Shown here: positions 47,873-57,834 of the stretch, one piece after another
Numbering within the stretch: position 1 is the first letter of the stretch
Layout: each line of letters starts with the position of its first letter
NCBI GenBank assembly: GCA_016190985.1
Contig: JACPPI010000031.1
Span: 62,001 to 126,000 of the forward strand
Direction: 5' to 3'
Source: Opitutia bacterium
GTDB taxonomy: Bacteria > Verrucomicrobiota > Verrucomicrobiia > Opitutales > Opitutaceae
Length of the DNA stretch: 64,000 nt
Notes under the pieces: model-generated
Databases searched by the model: none
What the model saw: the letters and a program-made list of their open reading frames with translations, nothing else
Told to the model about the DNA's origin: nothing
Program-made: the position numbers and the translations under genes

Positions 47873-49723
47873 ATGCACCTGCCCCCCTACGCCGAAATCC
47901 CGGTCCGGCTGGCTCTCCTTCTCGCCGGCCTGCTGCTGCCGGGCTCGATGCTGCTGCGCGCCCTGCGGCTGCCGTGGTCGTTGGCGGCGGCATTCGCTTC
48001 TTCCGCCGCCACGCTCTATGTGGCCGTGCTGGTCTTCGCCTGGACCGGCGCCGTCATCTCCCTGCTCACCCTCGCCGCCGCTCTCGCCCTCGTGACGTTG
48101 CTCGCCCGGCTCGTGCCGGCCCGCGCGAGCCAGACGCAGATCAGCTCCTCCTTCGCGAGCTTCGCGCAGATGGGTTGGTGGCTGCCGCTCTACGGCGCGT
48201 TCTGGCTCGTCGTCGCCTGGCGGCTGGGTTTCCAACCGCTGAACGGGCCGGATGTCACCTTCCGCTGGAGCTGGCTCGCCGAGCAGATGCTCCGGTTCGG
48301 TTCGCTGGATTTTTATCCGCCGAGGAGCGGCGCGGATTTCGTGAAATACTTCTGGGCCGAGAGCATCCCGCCGGGCCTCGCCAGCCTCTACGCCTGGGCT
48401 TATGCGTGCGCCGGCAGCAAGCAGCCGCTCTGGACCTCGCCGGTCGTGGCCCTGCAACTGCTCGCCGTGCACGAATTGATCTGGCGGCTGGCCAGCCGCT
48501 GGGGCGGCGAGGCCGTCGCGCGCCGCGCGGTGCTGCTCGCGGCGGCGTGCCCGCTGCTGACGTGGTCCGTCACCCTGGGCCAGGAAACGGGCCTAATCGC
48601 CCTCGCCGTGACCGGGCTGGTCTGGAGCCTCCATCATCTGCGCGACAGGGATGGCAATCTCTGGGCCGTGCTTGCGGGTCTTTTCGCCGCCGTTGCCGCC
48701 AGCACCCGCGAATACGGCGTGATCTTTCCGGTCGTGGCGATCACGGCGCTGATCTGGCTGCAAGCGCCTCGCCGACAGATCTGGTTGTTGGCGCTGATCG
48801 CCCTGCCGGTGGCGCTCGCCTGGCCGCTGCGAGTCTGGCTGCTCACGGGCAATCCGGTCTACAGCCTGAATGTCGCCGGACTGTTTGCGGTGAATCCGGT
48901 CTTCACCGCCTGGAACGACGCCCTGCGCGGTCCGTCCAGCCACGCGCTGGCCTCGGGGGAGAACTGGTTGTCGCTCGGCCGCTATCTTTTGCTCTGGGCG
49001 CTGCCGGCCGTGGCGGGCGTGGCGGCGCTGGTCATGTTGCTCGTGCAGCGATTGCGCGAGGCGCGGCTCGTCGCCGTCTTTGTGGTGCTGGGCTTCGGAC
49101 TTTGGCTCGCCTCCGTGGCCTACACCGCCGGCGGGCTGTTTTATTCGCTGCGCGTGCTCAGTCCCGCGCTGGCCCTGCTGGTGTTCATCGCCAGCTACGG
49201 GCTGGGCTTTGCCGTGCAGCACCCGGCGGCGTCACGCGCGCTGGCCGCCGCCGTCGCCCTCATGGTGCTGGAGTCGCTGCCCAAGACCCTCGCGCTGCCG
49301 GAGAATCCCTACCACATCGCCGTGCGCGACTGGCCGCAGGCCGCCGGGCAGTTCCCGGCCGTGGTCCGCGGCGTCAACGAGGCGCTGCTGGCCAAACTCC
49401 AGCCCCTCCCCGACCGCCGCCGGATCGTGTCCGACCACGCGGGTTTGCCGCGCGTGCTCGGCCCTATCGGCACCGAGGTGCTGCCGCTGTGGAGCCCGGA
49501 GGTCGCGTGGTTGTTCGATGAAAAACTTCCACCCGAGGAGATCGCGCGGCGCTGGCAAAAGTCCGGCTTGCGTTACCTTGTGCTCGGCAAGACCGGCGCT
49601 ACTGCCGGATTCGTGCCGACTCACGCCCGGTGGCGGGCGCCCTGGTTCACCCTCCGCACCGTGGCGGAAACCGACACGCACGTGATCCTTGAGGCCATCG
49701 TCGCAACCGCCCTGCCAAAGTAA
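47873..49723 (+). CDS. polytopic membrane protein, glycosyltransferase (GT-C)-like
   Basis: The 616 residues include about eleven or twelve hydrophobic helices up to residue 460 and a soluble C-terminal domain of about 140 residues. The early loop after helix 4 (PLNGPDVTFRWSWLAEQML) and the pattern of helices resemble GT-C lipid-linked sugar transferases such as ArnT/PMT relatives, but no confirmed DxD/DE motif stands out, so the assignment is tentative. The C-terminal segment RWQKSGLRYLVLGKTGA resembles the soluble end of such proteins. The start at 47873 (MHLPPYAEI) lies just after the repeat. It is followed by metF without an obvious terminator. Confidence 0.65.
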   Translation: MHLPPYAEIPVRLALLLAGLLLPGSMLLRALRLPWSLAAAFASSAATLYVAVLVFAWTGAVISLLTLAAALALVTLLARLVPARASQTQISSSFASFAQMGWWLPLYGAFWLVVAWRLGFQPLNGPDVTFRWSWLAEQMLRFGSLDFYPPRSGADFVKYFWAESIPPGLASLYAWAYACAGSKQPLWTSPVVALQLLAVHELIWRLASRWGGEAVARRAVLLAAACPLLTWSVTLGQETGLIALAVTGLVWSLHHLRDRDGNLWAVLAGLFAAVAASTREYGVIFPVVAITALIWLQAPRRQIWLLALIALPVALAWPLRVWLLTGNPVYSLNVAGLFAVNPVFTAWNDALRGPSSHALASGENWLSLGRYLLLWALPAVAGVAALVMLLVQRLREARLVAVFVVLGFGLWLASVAYTAGGLFYSLRVLSPALALLVFIASYGLGFAVQHPAASRALAAAVALMVLESLPKTLALPENPYHIAVRDWPQAAGQFPAVVRGVNEALLAKLQPLPDRRRIVSDHAGLPRVLGPIGTEVLPLWSPEVAWLFDEKLPPEEIARRWQKSGLRYLVLGKTGATAGFVPTHARWRAPWFTLRTVAETDTHVILEAIVATALPK

Positions 49724-49776
49724 GACGCAGTCCGCGCTTTACGCCGTGCGGAAAGCCCAGCAATGGATTGGGCGCC

Positions 49777-50655
49777 ATGACCCCCGACCGGCCCATCTCG
49801 GAAAAATTCGCGACGCAGCAGACCGTGCGCTCGCTGGAGTTTTTCCCGCCCAAGGACGAGGCCGGGGTCGAGGCCCTGCGCCAGACCGCCATCGCGCTGA
49901 AGCGCATCGCGCCGGATTTCGTGTCCGTTACCTATGGCGCCGGCGGCAGCACGCGGGAGCGCACGGCGCAGGTCAGCCGGCTGCTCCGGACGGAACTGGC
50001 GTGCACCGTCATGCCCCACCTCACCTGCGTCGGCCATTCCCGCGCGGAACTGAACGTCATCTCTGACCAGCTACACGCCGACGGTTACCGCAACATCATG
50101 ACGCTGCGCGGCGACCCCCCGAAGGGTTCGGCCGAGTTTCAGGCCGCCACCGACGGCCTGCGCTACGCCAGCGAACTCGTCGCCCTGCTCAAGGCGCGGC
50201 ACCCGGGCTTTTGCCTCGGTGTCGCCGGCTATCCCGAGAAGCATCCCGAGGCCGCCTCGCCCGACTCCGACCTGGACAACTTGAAGCGCAAGGTCGACGC
50301 CGGCGGGGCGTTCGTCACCACCCAGCTCTTCTTCGACAACGCCACCTATTACCGTTTCGTGGAAAAATGCCGCGCCCGCGGCATCACGGTCCCGATCGTG
50401 CCCGGCATCATGCCCGTGCTGTCACTGAAGCAGATCAAGCGCTTCACCGGGATGTGCGGCGCCTCGCTGCCGGAGAAACTCATCAAGCGCCTCGAGGCCG
50501 CCGGCGACGCGCCCGAGATCGTCGAGTCCGTCGGCAACGAATGGGCCGTCACCCAGATTCGCGAACTCCTCGCGCACGGCGCACCGGGCTACCATCTCTA
50601 CATCATGAACCGCGCGAAGAGCGCGCTGGCGCTCGCGGCCGGCCTGGCGGCCTGA
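49777..50655 (+). CDS. metF: methylenetetrahydrofolate reductase
   Basis: MetF reduces 5,10-methylene-THF to 5-methyl-THF for methionine synthesis, using FAD. The 292-residue single-domain bacterial form shows SLEFFPPKDEAGVEALRQTA, FVSVTYGAGGSTRERT, MPHLTCVGHSRAEL, NIMTLRGDPPKG, GVAGYPEKHPEA, FVTTQLFFDNATYYRFVEKC and IVPGIMPVLSLKQIKRF. These include the catalytic Glu (EFFPPK) and FAD/folate-binding residues. ATG at 49777 is chosen over a TTG three codons earlier. Neighbouring genes are unrelated, so it is probably expressed alone. Confidence 0.95.
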   Translation: MTPDRPISEKFATQQTVRSLEFFPPKDEAGVEALRQTAIALKRIAPDFVSVTYGAGGSTRERTAQVSRLLRTELACTVMPHLTCVGHSRAELNVISDQLHADGYRNIMTLRGDPPKGSAEFQAATDGLRYASELVALLKARHPGFCLGVAGYPEKHPEAASPDSDLDNLKRKVDAGGAFVTTQLFFDNATYYRFVEKCRARGITVPIVPGIMPVLSLKQIKRFTGMCGASLPEKLIKRLEAAGDAPEIVESVGNEWAVTQIRELLAHGAPGYHLYIMNRAKSALALAAGLAA

Positions 50656-50723
50656 CCAGGACAGGGATTGCACTTGAGTTAGCCCGGTGCAAACGTTTGC
50701 CTGAATGGAGTCGCCCCTTATTC

Positions 50724-52004
50724 ATGATGCCCCGCGGTGACAGGAGGAGCTTCACCCTCCCTTATGCCAGGCTGCTGGTTTTCCTGACCGGACTCGCCCT
50801 CACCGCGAGTGCCCAGCCGGTCCCGCCGGCACCTGCCTTGGCGGTGGGCAGCCTGAAGGCGCCGGCGGCACCGAAGAAAATCGTCCTCATCGGCGGGAAG
50901 AAAAGCCACGGGCCGGGCATGCACGATTTTCCGAACGGCATTCCCTACCTCGCCGCCCTGCTCCGCGCGGCCCCGGCCTTTGCCGGCGCCGATATCCTCA
51001 CCTATCCCGTCGGGTTTCCCGACGACCTGGGCGTGCTGCAAAACGCCTCGGCCGTGGTGCTGTATCTTGACGGGGTCATGGAAAAACCCGAGCCGCTGCT
51101 TGCGCCGGCGCGGATCGCCGCGTTGCAAAAAGCGATGGACGCCGGCGCGGGCCTGGTCGCGCTGCACCAGGCCTCGACCCTCCCGGCGGGCGACCGAACC
51201 GTGCCGCTGGTCGAATGGCTCGGGGCCAAACGCGACGGCATGTTCGACCGGACGACGGAAAGCGCCACGCTGCGTCCCGTCAACCCGGACCATCCCGTCT
51301 CCGCCGGCGTGGCCGCATTCACGTATAGCGACGAATTTTATCCCACGCTCATTTTTGCCCGGGGTTCGGGCCGCCTCACACCGATCCTCACCGCCAATAT
51401 CGCACCCACCTCGGGCGATGCGATGGCCCCTAATGCCGCGCCGCCGCCCCGCGCCGATTATGTCGTGGCCTGGGCCTTCGAGCGCCCGGCCGGCGGACGC
51501 GCCTTCGGTTTCACCGGCCTGCATTATCTCAGTGCGCTGGCCATGCCCCCCATGCGCCAGCTGCTCGTCAACGCGATTGCGTGGTCCGCCCACCTCGAGG
51601 TGCCGCGCGGCGGCATCGCCATCGTGGAACCGGTGGTCCCGGCCGCCTCGGTCGTGCGCCACGCCGAGGACCGGGTCATCGCCAATCCCTGGGGCGAGCT
51701 GCGCTGGTATGCATCGGCGGAGCTGGGCAACTCGCGCACGATGACCACCGGCGTGGCCCGCCTGAAGCCCGGCCAGTCGAATCCCCGGCATTTTCATCCC
51801 AACTGCGACGAGGTGCTGCACGTCATCAGCGGCCGGATCCGGCATACGATGAATGAAGTCTCGGTCGAGATGGACGCGGGCGACACGGTGTCCATCCCCC
51901 AGGGCGTGCTCCACAACGCCACCAACATCGGCACCGAGGACGCGGTGCTGAGCATCTCGTTTTCCACCGCCTACCGCGAGGCCGTCGGCTATGATGCGAA
52001 GTAG
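50724..52004 (+). CDS. exported ThuA-like domain protein fused to a cupin
   Basis: This 426-residue protein starts with a signal peptide (about 1-30, YARLLVFLTGLALTASAQ). Residues about 50-295 form a ThuA-like class I amidotransferase-type fold (VLIGGKKSHGPGMHDFPNGI, VVLYLDG, GAGLVALHQAS, DEFYPTLIF), typical of Verrucomicrobia and Planctomycetes carbohydrate genes. Residues about 320-420 are a cupin with HFHPNCDEVLHVISGRIRHT and GDTVSIPQGVLHNATN. The fusion suggests sensing or conversion of a sugar-derived compound in the periplasm; no reaction is established. Its last codons overlap the start of the quinoprotein gene by 14 bases, so the pair is translationally coupled. Confidence 0.8.
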   Translation: MMPRGDRRSFTLPYARLLVFLTGLALTASAQPVPPAPALAVGSLKAPAAPKKIVLIGGKKSHGPGMHDFPNGIPYLAALLRAAPAFAGADILTYPVGFPDDLGVLQNASAVVLYLDGVMEKPEPLLAPARIAALQKAMDAGAGLVALHQASTLPAGDRTVPLVEWLGAKRDGMFDRTTESATLRPVNPDHPVSAGVAAFTYSDEFYPTLIFARGSGRLTPILTANIAPTSGDAMAPNAAPPPRADYVVAWAFERPAGGRAFGFTGLHYLSALAMPPMRQLLVNAIAWSAHLEVPRGGIAIVEPVVPAASVVRHAEDRVIANPWGELRWYASAELGNSRTMTTGVARLKPGQSNPRHFHPNCDEVLHVISGRIRHTMNEVSVEMDAGDTVSIPQGVLHNATNIGTEDAVLSISFSTAYREAVGYDAK

Positions 52005-54210
52005 TTCCCTCCTCCTCGCCGGCCTCTGCGTGACATGGCTGCACGCGTCTGCCGCCGACGTGCCCACCTTCCACGGCAATGCCATGCGCACCGGCTGGAT
52101 CGACGACGCACCGGGGCTGGCGCCGCGAGACGTCGCGGGCGACTCCTTCGGTGAACTCTGGCAATCGCCCCAACTCGACTGGCTCGACGGCCGGCCCCCG
52201 CGCCTCTATGCCACGCCGCTCTACCTCGACGACGTCGCGGTGAATTCCCCCTCCTTCCCGGCGGCCCGGTCCCGCGTCGTTTTCGCGGCCACGAGCAACG
52301 GATTCGTCTATGCGATCAATGCCTTCGCCACCCCGCAGGTGCCGGCCGGGGCGATCCTCTGGCGCACCTGGCTGGCCCGGCTCGCGCAACCCACCTTCGA
52401 CGGCATCAACATCGGAGTGATGAGCACGCCGGTGATCGATCCCGTGAAAAAAATCCTCTACGTCACCAGCTGCGCCAGCGCGCAGGCCTGGCAGGTTTTC
52501 GCCCTCGACGTCGGGAGCGGGCGGATTCTGCCCGGCTGGCCGGTCGCGATCGATGCCGGCGCCCTGGCCGCGCCGGGCGTCAACCGCAACGCGCCGCCCG
52601 AGCCCGTTGCGCCCGGCCCGCCGCGGGCGCTTTTCGCCATCCAGCGCGGTGCCCTGAATCTCAGCCCGGACGGCTCGCACCTCTACGTGACGTTCGGCGA
52701 GGCCATCACTGGCTGGCTGGTGGCAATCGACACCGGCGCGTCGCCCCGCATCGCCTCGGCGTTCGCCTCCGTGCGCTATCCGCATCGCACCGCGGGCGGC
52801 GTCTGGGGCGCGGGCGGCCCGGCGATCGATCCGCAGGGAAATATTTTCGTCGGGACCGGCGCCAACTTCAACAGCCTGAAGGTTCAGCCATACGACTGGA
52901 CTCAGTCGGTCCTGCAATTCAGCGATTCGCCCGCCGGGCTGGTGCTCCGCGGCACCTACACGCCCTTCAATTACGGCGACACGGCCAACGCCGACATCGA
53001 CCTCGGCAGCGGCGGCGCCTGCCTGATCCCCGCGCTGGACGCGGGCGAGACGGCCACGCCGCACCTGATGGCCATCGGCGGGAAGCAGGGGAACGTCTAC
53101 CTGCTGGACCGGGCGCATCTGCCCGGCGGCTTGGTGGAGCGGCCGCCCGTCGGCCACGATTCCGCGAGTGACGCCTCCCTGCTCTCGCCCGCCGCGCAAC
53201 CGCAGTTCGGCCGGCGCGGCCCGCTCAATGTCTTCGGCCCCTATTCGGAAACCAAGGGCGCCATCGACAAGGCGCGCAGCCGCAGCGTCCCCGCGTATTT
53301 CCGCTCCGCCGAGGGACGCCATTTTCTTTTTGTCACCGGGCAGACGAAGGTCGCCGAGGACGCCGACGCTCCCACCGCTCCGTGCCTGGCCCGCCTGCGC
53401 ATCGTGACCACACCCGGCCAGCCCGCCTACCTCGAGGTGGATCAATTCGAGCTGTCGCTCGTCTTTGGGAATCCCGGCTCACCGGTGGTCAGCAGCCAAG
53501 CCGGCCGCGAGGGCATTGTCTGGGTGCTCGATGAAAACGCCGCGCGAACCGCGCTCCTCATCGGGGACAATCCGCCGCGCCCGGTGCTTTACGCGCTGGA
53601 TGCCCTGACGCTGAAGCTACTGTGGCGAAGCCCCGAGGGCGCGCTCCACACCAGCGGCAAATACAACGAACCTCTGATCGTGCGTGACACGGTGTTCGTC
53701 GGCACCGATCGCATCCAGGCCTTCGGCCGGCGTTCGCCGGAACAGAAGTCACTCGTGCCGGCTTCCCCATCGGGTGCGCTTCCCGCCAAACCCCCGGGAG
53801 CGGTCGCAGCCTCCCCCGGCTTGGATCTGTATCTGACGGGCGGGGCCTGCGCCGTTTGCCACGGGATCGGGGGCGCAGGATTGGCCGGGGTTTACCCGCC
53901 GCTCGCCGGCTCCGAGTGGGTCAACGGTTCCGAGGAGCGGTTGATCCGGATCATGCTGCACGGCCTGCAGGGGCCCATCACGGTTTCCGGCAAGGACTAC
54001 AATGGCGCCGTCATGCCCGGGTTTGGACAGTTGGCCGGGTCGCCTTTCAACTGGGACGACGGGAAGATCGCCCAAGTGCTGACCTACATCCGGCACGAAT
54101 GGGGGAATACAGGCGGCCCGATTGCCGCCGAAACCGTCACCCGCATCCGCCAACAGACCGGCAAGCACGAGCCCTGGACGCGGGACGAGTTGCTGAAAGT
54201 CGGCCGCTAG
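51991..54210 (+). CDS. exported PQQ-like beta-propeller protein with C-terminal cytochrome c domain
   Basis: The 739 residues begin with a signal peptide (about 1-21, MMRSSSLLLAGLCVTWLHAS). A long beta-propeller region (about 25-590) carries repeated segments such as VVFAATSNGFVYAINAFA and LYVTFGEAITGWLVAIDTG, like quinoprotein dehydrogenases. The C-terminal domain is cytochrome c with CAVCHG (Cys620, Cys623, His624) and the distal Met in NGAVMPGFGQLAG. It is probably a periplasmic oxidase or dehydrogenase passing electrons from an alcohol or sugar to its haem. PQQ-binding residues cannot be verified by eye. It is coupled to the ThuA-cupin gene and converges on the SUI1 gene with a four-base overlap. 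Confidence 0.8.
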   Translation: MMRSSSLLLAGLCVTWLHASAADVPTFHGNAMRTGWIDDAPGLAPRDVAGDSFGELWQSPQLDWLDGRPPRLYATPLYLDDVAVNSPSFPAARSRVVFAATSNGFVYAINAFATPQVPAGAILWRTWLARLAQPTFDGINIGVMSTPVIDPVKKILYVTSCASAQAWQVFALDVGSGRILPGWPVAIDAGALAAPGVNRNAPPEPVAPGPPRALFAIQRGALNLSPDGSHLYVTFGEAITGWLVAIDTGASPRIASAFASVRYPHRTAGGVWGAGGPAIDPQGNIFVGTGANFNSLKVQPYDWTQSVLQFSDSPAGLVLRGTYTPFNYGDTANADIDLGSGGACLIPALDAGETATPHLMAIGGKQGNVYLLDRAHLPGGLVERPPVGHDSASDASLLSPAAQPQFGRRGPLNVFGPYSETKGAIDKARSRSVPAYFRSAEGRHFLFVTGQTKVAEDADAPTAPCLARLRIVTTPGQPAYLEVDQFELSLVFGNPGSPVVSSQAGREGIVWVLDENAARTALLIGDNPPRPVLYALDALTLKLLWRSPEGALHTSGKYNEPLIVRDTVFVGTDRIQAFGRRSPEQKSLVPASPSGALPAKPPGAVAASPGLDLYLTGGACAVCHGIGGAGLAGVYPPLAGSEWVNGSEERLIRIMLHGLQGPITVSGKDYNGAVMPGFGQLAGSPFNWDDGKIAQVLTYIRHEWGNTGGPIAAETVTRIRQQTGKHEPWTRDELLKVGR

Positions 54211-54623
54211 CCGCCCGCGAACACCGGCCGGAAGCCGGCGTTGGTGAGAATCTGGGCGATCTTCTCGCGCTGGTCGCCCTGGATCTCGATGTCGCCGTCC
54301 TTCACCGTGCCGCCGCAGCCGCAGGCGCTGCGCATTTTTTTGCAGAGCGATTCCTTCTCGGGCAGGCCGATGCCCACAAAGCCGGTGACCAGCGTCACCG
54401 TCTTGCCGCCGCGCCCGGCGGTCGTGCGCTTGATGTCCACGCGGCCGCGGGACTTGGGATTGGGGACTGTGGTTTGTGGGTTGCGGATCGAGGATGCCGA
54501 TGCTTGGGGCAGGCCGCTTGGATTCAAGGTCGCGAAGGGATTCTGTCCAAGACTCTGTCCGCCATCCGTGGATATTTTGTCGGAGGATTTCATTCCCGAT
54601 TTCCTGAGTTCCAAATTGATCAC
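54207..54623 (-). CDS. SUI1/YciH-type translation initiation factor-like protein
   Basis: The C-terminal two thirds (about 58-138) match the SUI1/eIF1 domain: SRGRVDIKRTTAGRGGKTVT, GFVGIGLPEKESLCKKMRSA, CGCGGTVKDGDIEIQGDQRE and KIAQILTNAGFRPV. Bacterial YciH is a non-essential homologue of eukaryotic eIF1. The N-terminal 57 residues are low in complexity, and RNPQTTVPNPKSR (54449-54492) looks like a translated TTGGGGATTGG-type repeat. The 138-residue reading begins with GTG at 54623 overlapping the stop of the upstream small gene (GTGA). MKSSDKIST at 54593 is an alternative start. Confidence 0.82.
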   Translation of the reverse strand: MINLELRKSGMKSSDKISTDGGQSLGQNPFATLNPSGLPQASASSIRNPQTTVPNPKSRGRVDIKRTTAGRGGKTVTLVTGFVGIGLPEKESLCKKMRSACGCGGTVKDGDIEIQGDQREKIAQILTNAGFRPVFAGG

Positions 54624-54886
54624 TGCTGCCCGCAGCCGCCGGGCGGCGAGGCGGGCTTGGCGGCCAACTCGTCGCCGCCGCCGAGCCAGGCCAGCGCCTT
54701 GGCGTAGCTGCGGCCGGCGAGAAAGTGCCGGAGCCGGTCGTCCAGCGCGGGTCCATGCTCCGCCTGCAGCGCCTCGATCTCGGTCAGGGCGGCCGAGATG
54801 GCCGGGCCGTCAGTGTTCTTAATGCCGGCGTGCAACCGGATAAGCGCGGCTTTGATTTTGGCTTCGGGCATTTCGAGGTCTCGCAT
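54620..54886 (-). CDS. small hypothetical protein
   Basis: The 88 residues look mostly alpha-helical (KIKAALIRLHAGIKNTDGPA, AISAALTEIEALQAEHGPAL, LRHFLAGRSYAKALAWLGG) with a Gly/Pro-rich end. I recognise no family. Its stop overlaps the GTG start of the SUI1 gene, so the two are probably translated as a coupled pair. A Met at residue 6 is an alternative start. A DUF-type helical-bundle protein is plausible; function unknown. Confidence 0.6.
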   Translation of the reverse strand: MRDLEMPEAKIKAALIRLHAGIKNTDGPAISAALTEIEALQAEHGPALDDRLRHFLAGRSYAKALAWLGGGDELAAKPASPPGGCGQQ

Positions 54887-55060
54887 TAAAGTATCTTACG
54901 GGGCGGCTGTCCGGGAGGTGTTTTTCGTTCATCCGCCGCCTCGGAACCTGAATCAACTTGTCTCGATTGGGCTCCGCTGTTCCGCTTCACTTCCCACGGT
55001 TACTATTGCGCGAAGTGATAGGCAAGCCGTGATCCGTTTTTCAAAAAAACCCGCCTTCCC

Positions 55061-57814
55061 ATGAATCCCGTCTCTGTTTCCGCGCGCGCCAATGCCGGCG
55101 TGATCGAGGAATACCACCAGCGCTGGCTCGACGACCCCGACTCGGTCGATCCGACGTGGCGCGCGTTTTTCCAGGGCTTCACCCTCGGCAGCAACGGCCA
55201 GCCGCCGGCCGGCGCCCCCGCCGGGGCCGTCGTGGACAGCACCAGGCAGTCGGGGGTCTATTACCTGATCAACGCCTACCGCGCCATCGGCCACATTCAG
55301 GCGCATCTCGATCCGCTCAGCGGCCCGCCCCCGGCCTCGCCCAAGCTCCAGCTCAAGCAGTTCCGCCTCGACGAATCCGACCTCGAGACCGCCTTTGACA
55401 TCGGGAACAGTTTCAGCGGCGGCCAGATGAAGCTGCGCGAGCTGATCGCGCTCCTCGAGCAGACCTACTGCGGCGATGTCGGCGTCGAATACGCGCACAT
55501 CCAGGACCAGGACGCCCGCCGCTGGCTGCAGGAGCGCATCGAGTCCACGCGGCTCCAGCCGAAATTCACCAAACCGCAGAAGCTTCGCATCCTCCGGCGT
55601 GTGCACAAGGCCGAGCTGTTCGAGAAATTCCTCCACACGAAATACGTCGGCCAGAAGCGCTTCTCGCTCGAGGGGGGCGAGACCATCATCGCCGCGCTCG
55701 ACGCCGTGATCGACCACTGTCCGGGCGCCGGCATCGAGGAGATCGTCATGGGCATGGCCCACCGCGGCCGGCTGAACGTGCTGTGCAGCGTCATGCGCAA
55801 GTCCTTCGACCTGCTCTTCGAGCAGTTCTCCGAGAATTACATCCCCGACACCGTGGCCGGCGATGGCGACGTGAAATACCACCTCGGCTACGAGTCCATC
55901 CTCGCCACCACCTCGGGCCGGAAGGTCGAGGTCCGGCTCGCCGCCAACCCGTCGCACCTTGAGATCGTCAACCCCGTCGTCGAGGGCAAGGCCCGGGCCC
56001 GCCAGCGCATCCGCGGCGACATCGTCGAGCGCCGCAAGGTCATGCCGCTGCTCATCCACGGCGACGCCGCCGTGGCCGGCCAGGGCATCGTGGCCGAGAC
56101 GCTGCAGTTCTCCCAGCTCCCCGGCTACCGCACGGGCGGCACGCTGCACTTCGTCATCAACAACCAGATCGGCTTCACCACCGACCCGGAGGATTCGCGC
56201 TCGACGCGTTACTGCACCGACATCGCGAAGATGATCGAGGCCCCGATCTTCCACGTGAACGGCGACAACCCCGAGGCCGTCTGCATGGTGGCGCAGCTGG
56301 CGGTGGATTTCCGCGCGCAGTTCAAGCGCGACGTGTTTGTCGACATGTATTGCTACCGCAAGCACGGCCACAACGAGACCGACGAGCCGTCCTTCACGCA
56401 GCCCGCGCTCTACCGCAAGATCGCGGCGCATCCGCATGTATCGGCGCTTTACACCAAGCGGCTCATCGCCGCCGGCAGCCTCACCCCCGGGGAGGGCGAG
56501 GAGATCAAGGCCGAGTATTCCGCCGCGCTCGACGAGAGCCTCGGCAAGGCCCGCTCCCGCGAGGCCACCAAGGCGGAGAAGCGCAAGGCGGCCACCGACA
56601 CCAGCGCCCCCTTCAAGGGCTCCACCGCCGTCTTCCAGCCCGACTACACGCACGCCCCGGTCACGACCGCCGTCAGCGCCGCCGCGCTCGACCGGGTGGT
56701 CAAGGCCCTGACCACGGTGCCCGACGGCTTCAAGGTCCATTCCAAGATCAGGCGCTTCATCGACAGCCGGGCCGAGGCCCATAAGAACGGCGGCCCCTAC
56801 GACTGGGGCATGGGCGAGGCGCTGGCCTTCGGCACGCTCCTGCTCGACGGCATGCCGATCCGCCTCAGCGGCCAGGACTGCGAGCGCGGCACCTTCACCC
56901 ACCGTCATTCCGTCTTCACCGATGTCGAGACCGGCGGGCGATACACGCCGCTCAACCACGTGGCCGACAAGCAGCCGCATTTCTGCGTCTACAACTCCCT
57001 GCTCTCCGAGGCCGCCGTGCTGGCCTTCGACTACGGCTACTCGATGGATTACCCGGACATGCTCTGCCTCTGGGAGGCGCAGTTCGGCGACTTCGCCAAC
57101 GGCGCGCAGGTGGTCATCGACCAGTTCATCACCAGCAGCGAGTCCAAGTGGCAGCGCAGCACCGGCCTGACCCTGCTCCTGCCCCACGGCTACGAGGGCC
57201 AGGGCCCCGAGCACTCCTCGGCCCGTCTCGAGCGCTTCCTGCAGGCCTGCGCCGAGAACAACATCCAGGTCGCCAACCTCACGACCCCCGCCCAGCTCTT
57301 CCATGCCCTGCGGCGGCAGACCAAGCGCGATTTCAAGAAACCCCTTGTCATCATGGCGCCCAAGTCCCTCCTGCGCCACCCCGCCGCGGTGTCCCGGCTG
57401 GAGGATTTCACCTCGGGCTCGTTCCAGGAAATCATCGACGATCCCGCCGGCACGCCGAAGGCCGAACGTGTCATCCTCTGCTCAGGCAAGGTCTATTACG
57501 ATCTCTGCGACCACCGCGATCGCCACAAGGTCGCGCACACCGCCCTCGTGCGCGTCGAGCAGCTCTACCCGCTGCACCGGGACCGGCTGGCCCGGATCGC
57601 CGACGCCTACGGCCGCGATGCGCGCCTGGTCTGGTGCCAGGAGGAGCCGGCCAACATGGGCGCCTGGTCGTTCATGGCCCCGCAGCTCGAGGAAATCTTC
57701 GGCCGCAAGGCCGTCTACGCCGGGCGCGACGCCGCGGCCTCGCCCGCCGCCGGCCTGCTCGCCCTGCACCGCTTGCAACTCGCCACCTTCCTGAAGAAAG
57801 CCTTCACCCTTTAA
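55061..57814 (+). CDS. sucA: 2-oxoglutarate dehydrogenase E1 component
   Basis: SucA decarboxylates 2-oxoglutarate in the TCA cycle with thiamine diphosphate. The 917 residues show the N-terminal E2-binding segment ([20 protein letters not shown]), [84 protein letters not shown], ThDP motif [32 protein letters not shown], and the C-terminal part [19 protein letters not shown] and [20 protein letters not shown]. All are canonical. It heads the sucA-sucB-lpd operon: sucB follows after 20 bases. The leader is AT-rich with no Shine-Dalgarno sequence. Confidence 0.96.
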   Translation: MNPVSVSARANAGVIEEYHQRWLDDPDSVDPTWRAFFQGFTLGSNGQPPAGAPAGAVVDSTRQSGVYYLINAYRAIGHIQAHLDPLSGPPPASPKLQLKQFRLDESDLETAFDIGNSFSGGQMKLRELIALLEQTYCGDVGVEYAHIQDQDARRWLQERIESTRLQPKFTKPQKLRILRRVHKAELFEKFLHTKYVGQKRFSLEGGETIIAALDAVIDHCPGAGIEEIVMGMAHRGRLNVLCSVMRKSFDLLFEQFSENYIPDTVAGDGDVKYHLGYESILATTSGRKVEVRLAANPSHLEIVNPVVEGKARARQRIRGDIVERRKVMPLLIHGDAAVAGQGIVAETLQFSQLPGYRTGGTLHFVINNQIGFTTDPEDSRSTRYCTDIAKMIEAPIFHVNGDNPEAVCMVAQLAVDFRAQFKRDVFVDMYCYRKHGHNETDEPSFTQPALYRKIAAHPHVSALYTKRLIAAGSLTPGEGEEIKAEYSAALDESLGKARSREATKAEKRKAATDTSAPFKGSTAVFQPDYTHAPVTTAVSAAALDRVVKALTTVPDGFKVHSKIRRFIDSRAEAHKNGGPYDWGMGEALAFGTLLLDGMPIRLSGQDCERGTFTHRHSVFTDVETGGRYTPLNHVADKQPHFCVYNSLLSEAAVLAFDYGYSMDYPDMLCLWEAQFGDFANGAQVVIDQFITSSESKWQRSTGLTLLLPHGYEGQGPEHSSARLERFLQACAENNIQVANLTTPAQLFHALRRQTKRDFKKPLVIMAPKSLLRHPAAVSRLEDFTSGSFQEIIDDPAGTPKAERVILCSGKVYYDLCDHRDRHKVAHTALVRVEQLYPLHRDRLARIADAYGRDARLVWCQEEPANMGAWSFMAPQLEEIFGRKAVYAGRDAAASPAAGLLALHRLQLATFLKKAFTL

Positions 57815-57834
57815 CCCCCAGCCCCGAATTCTCC

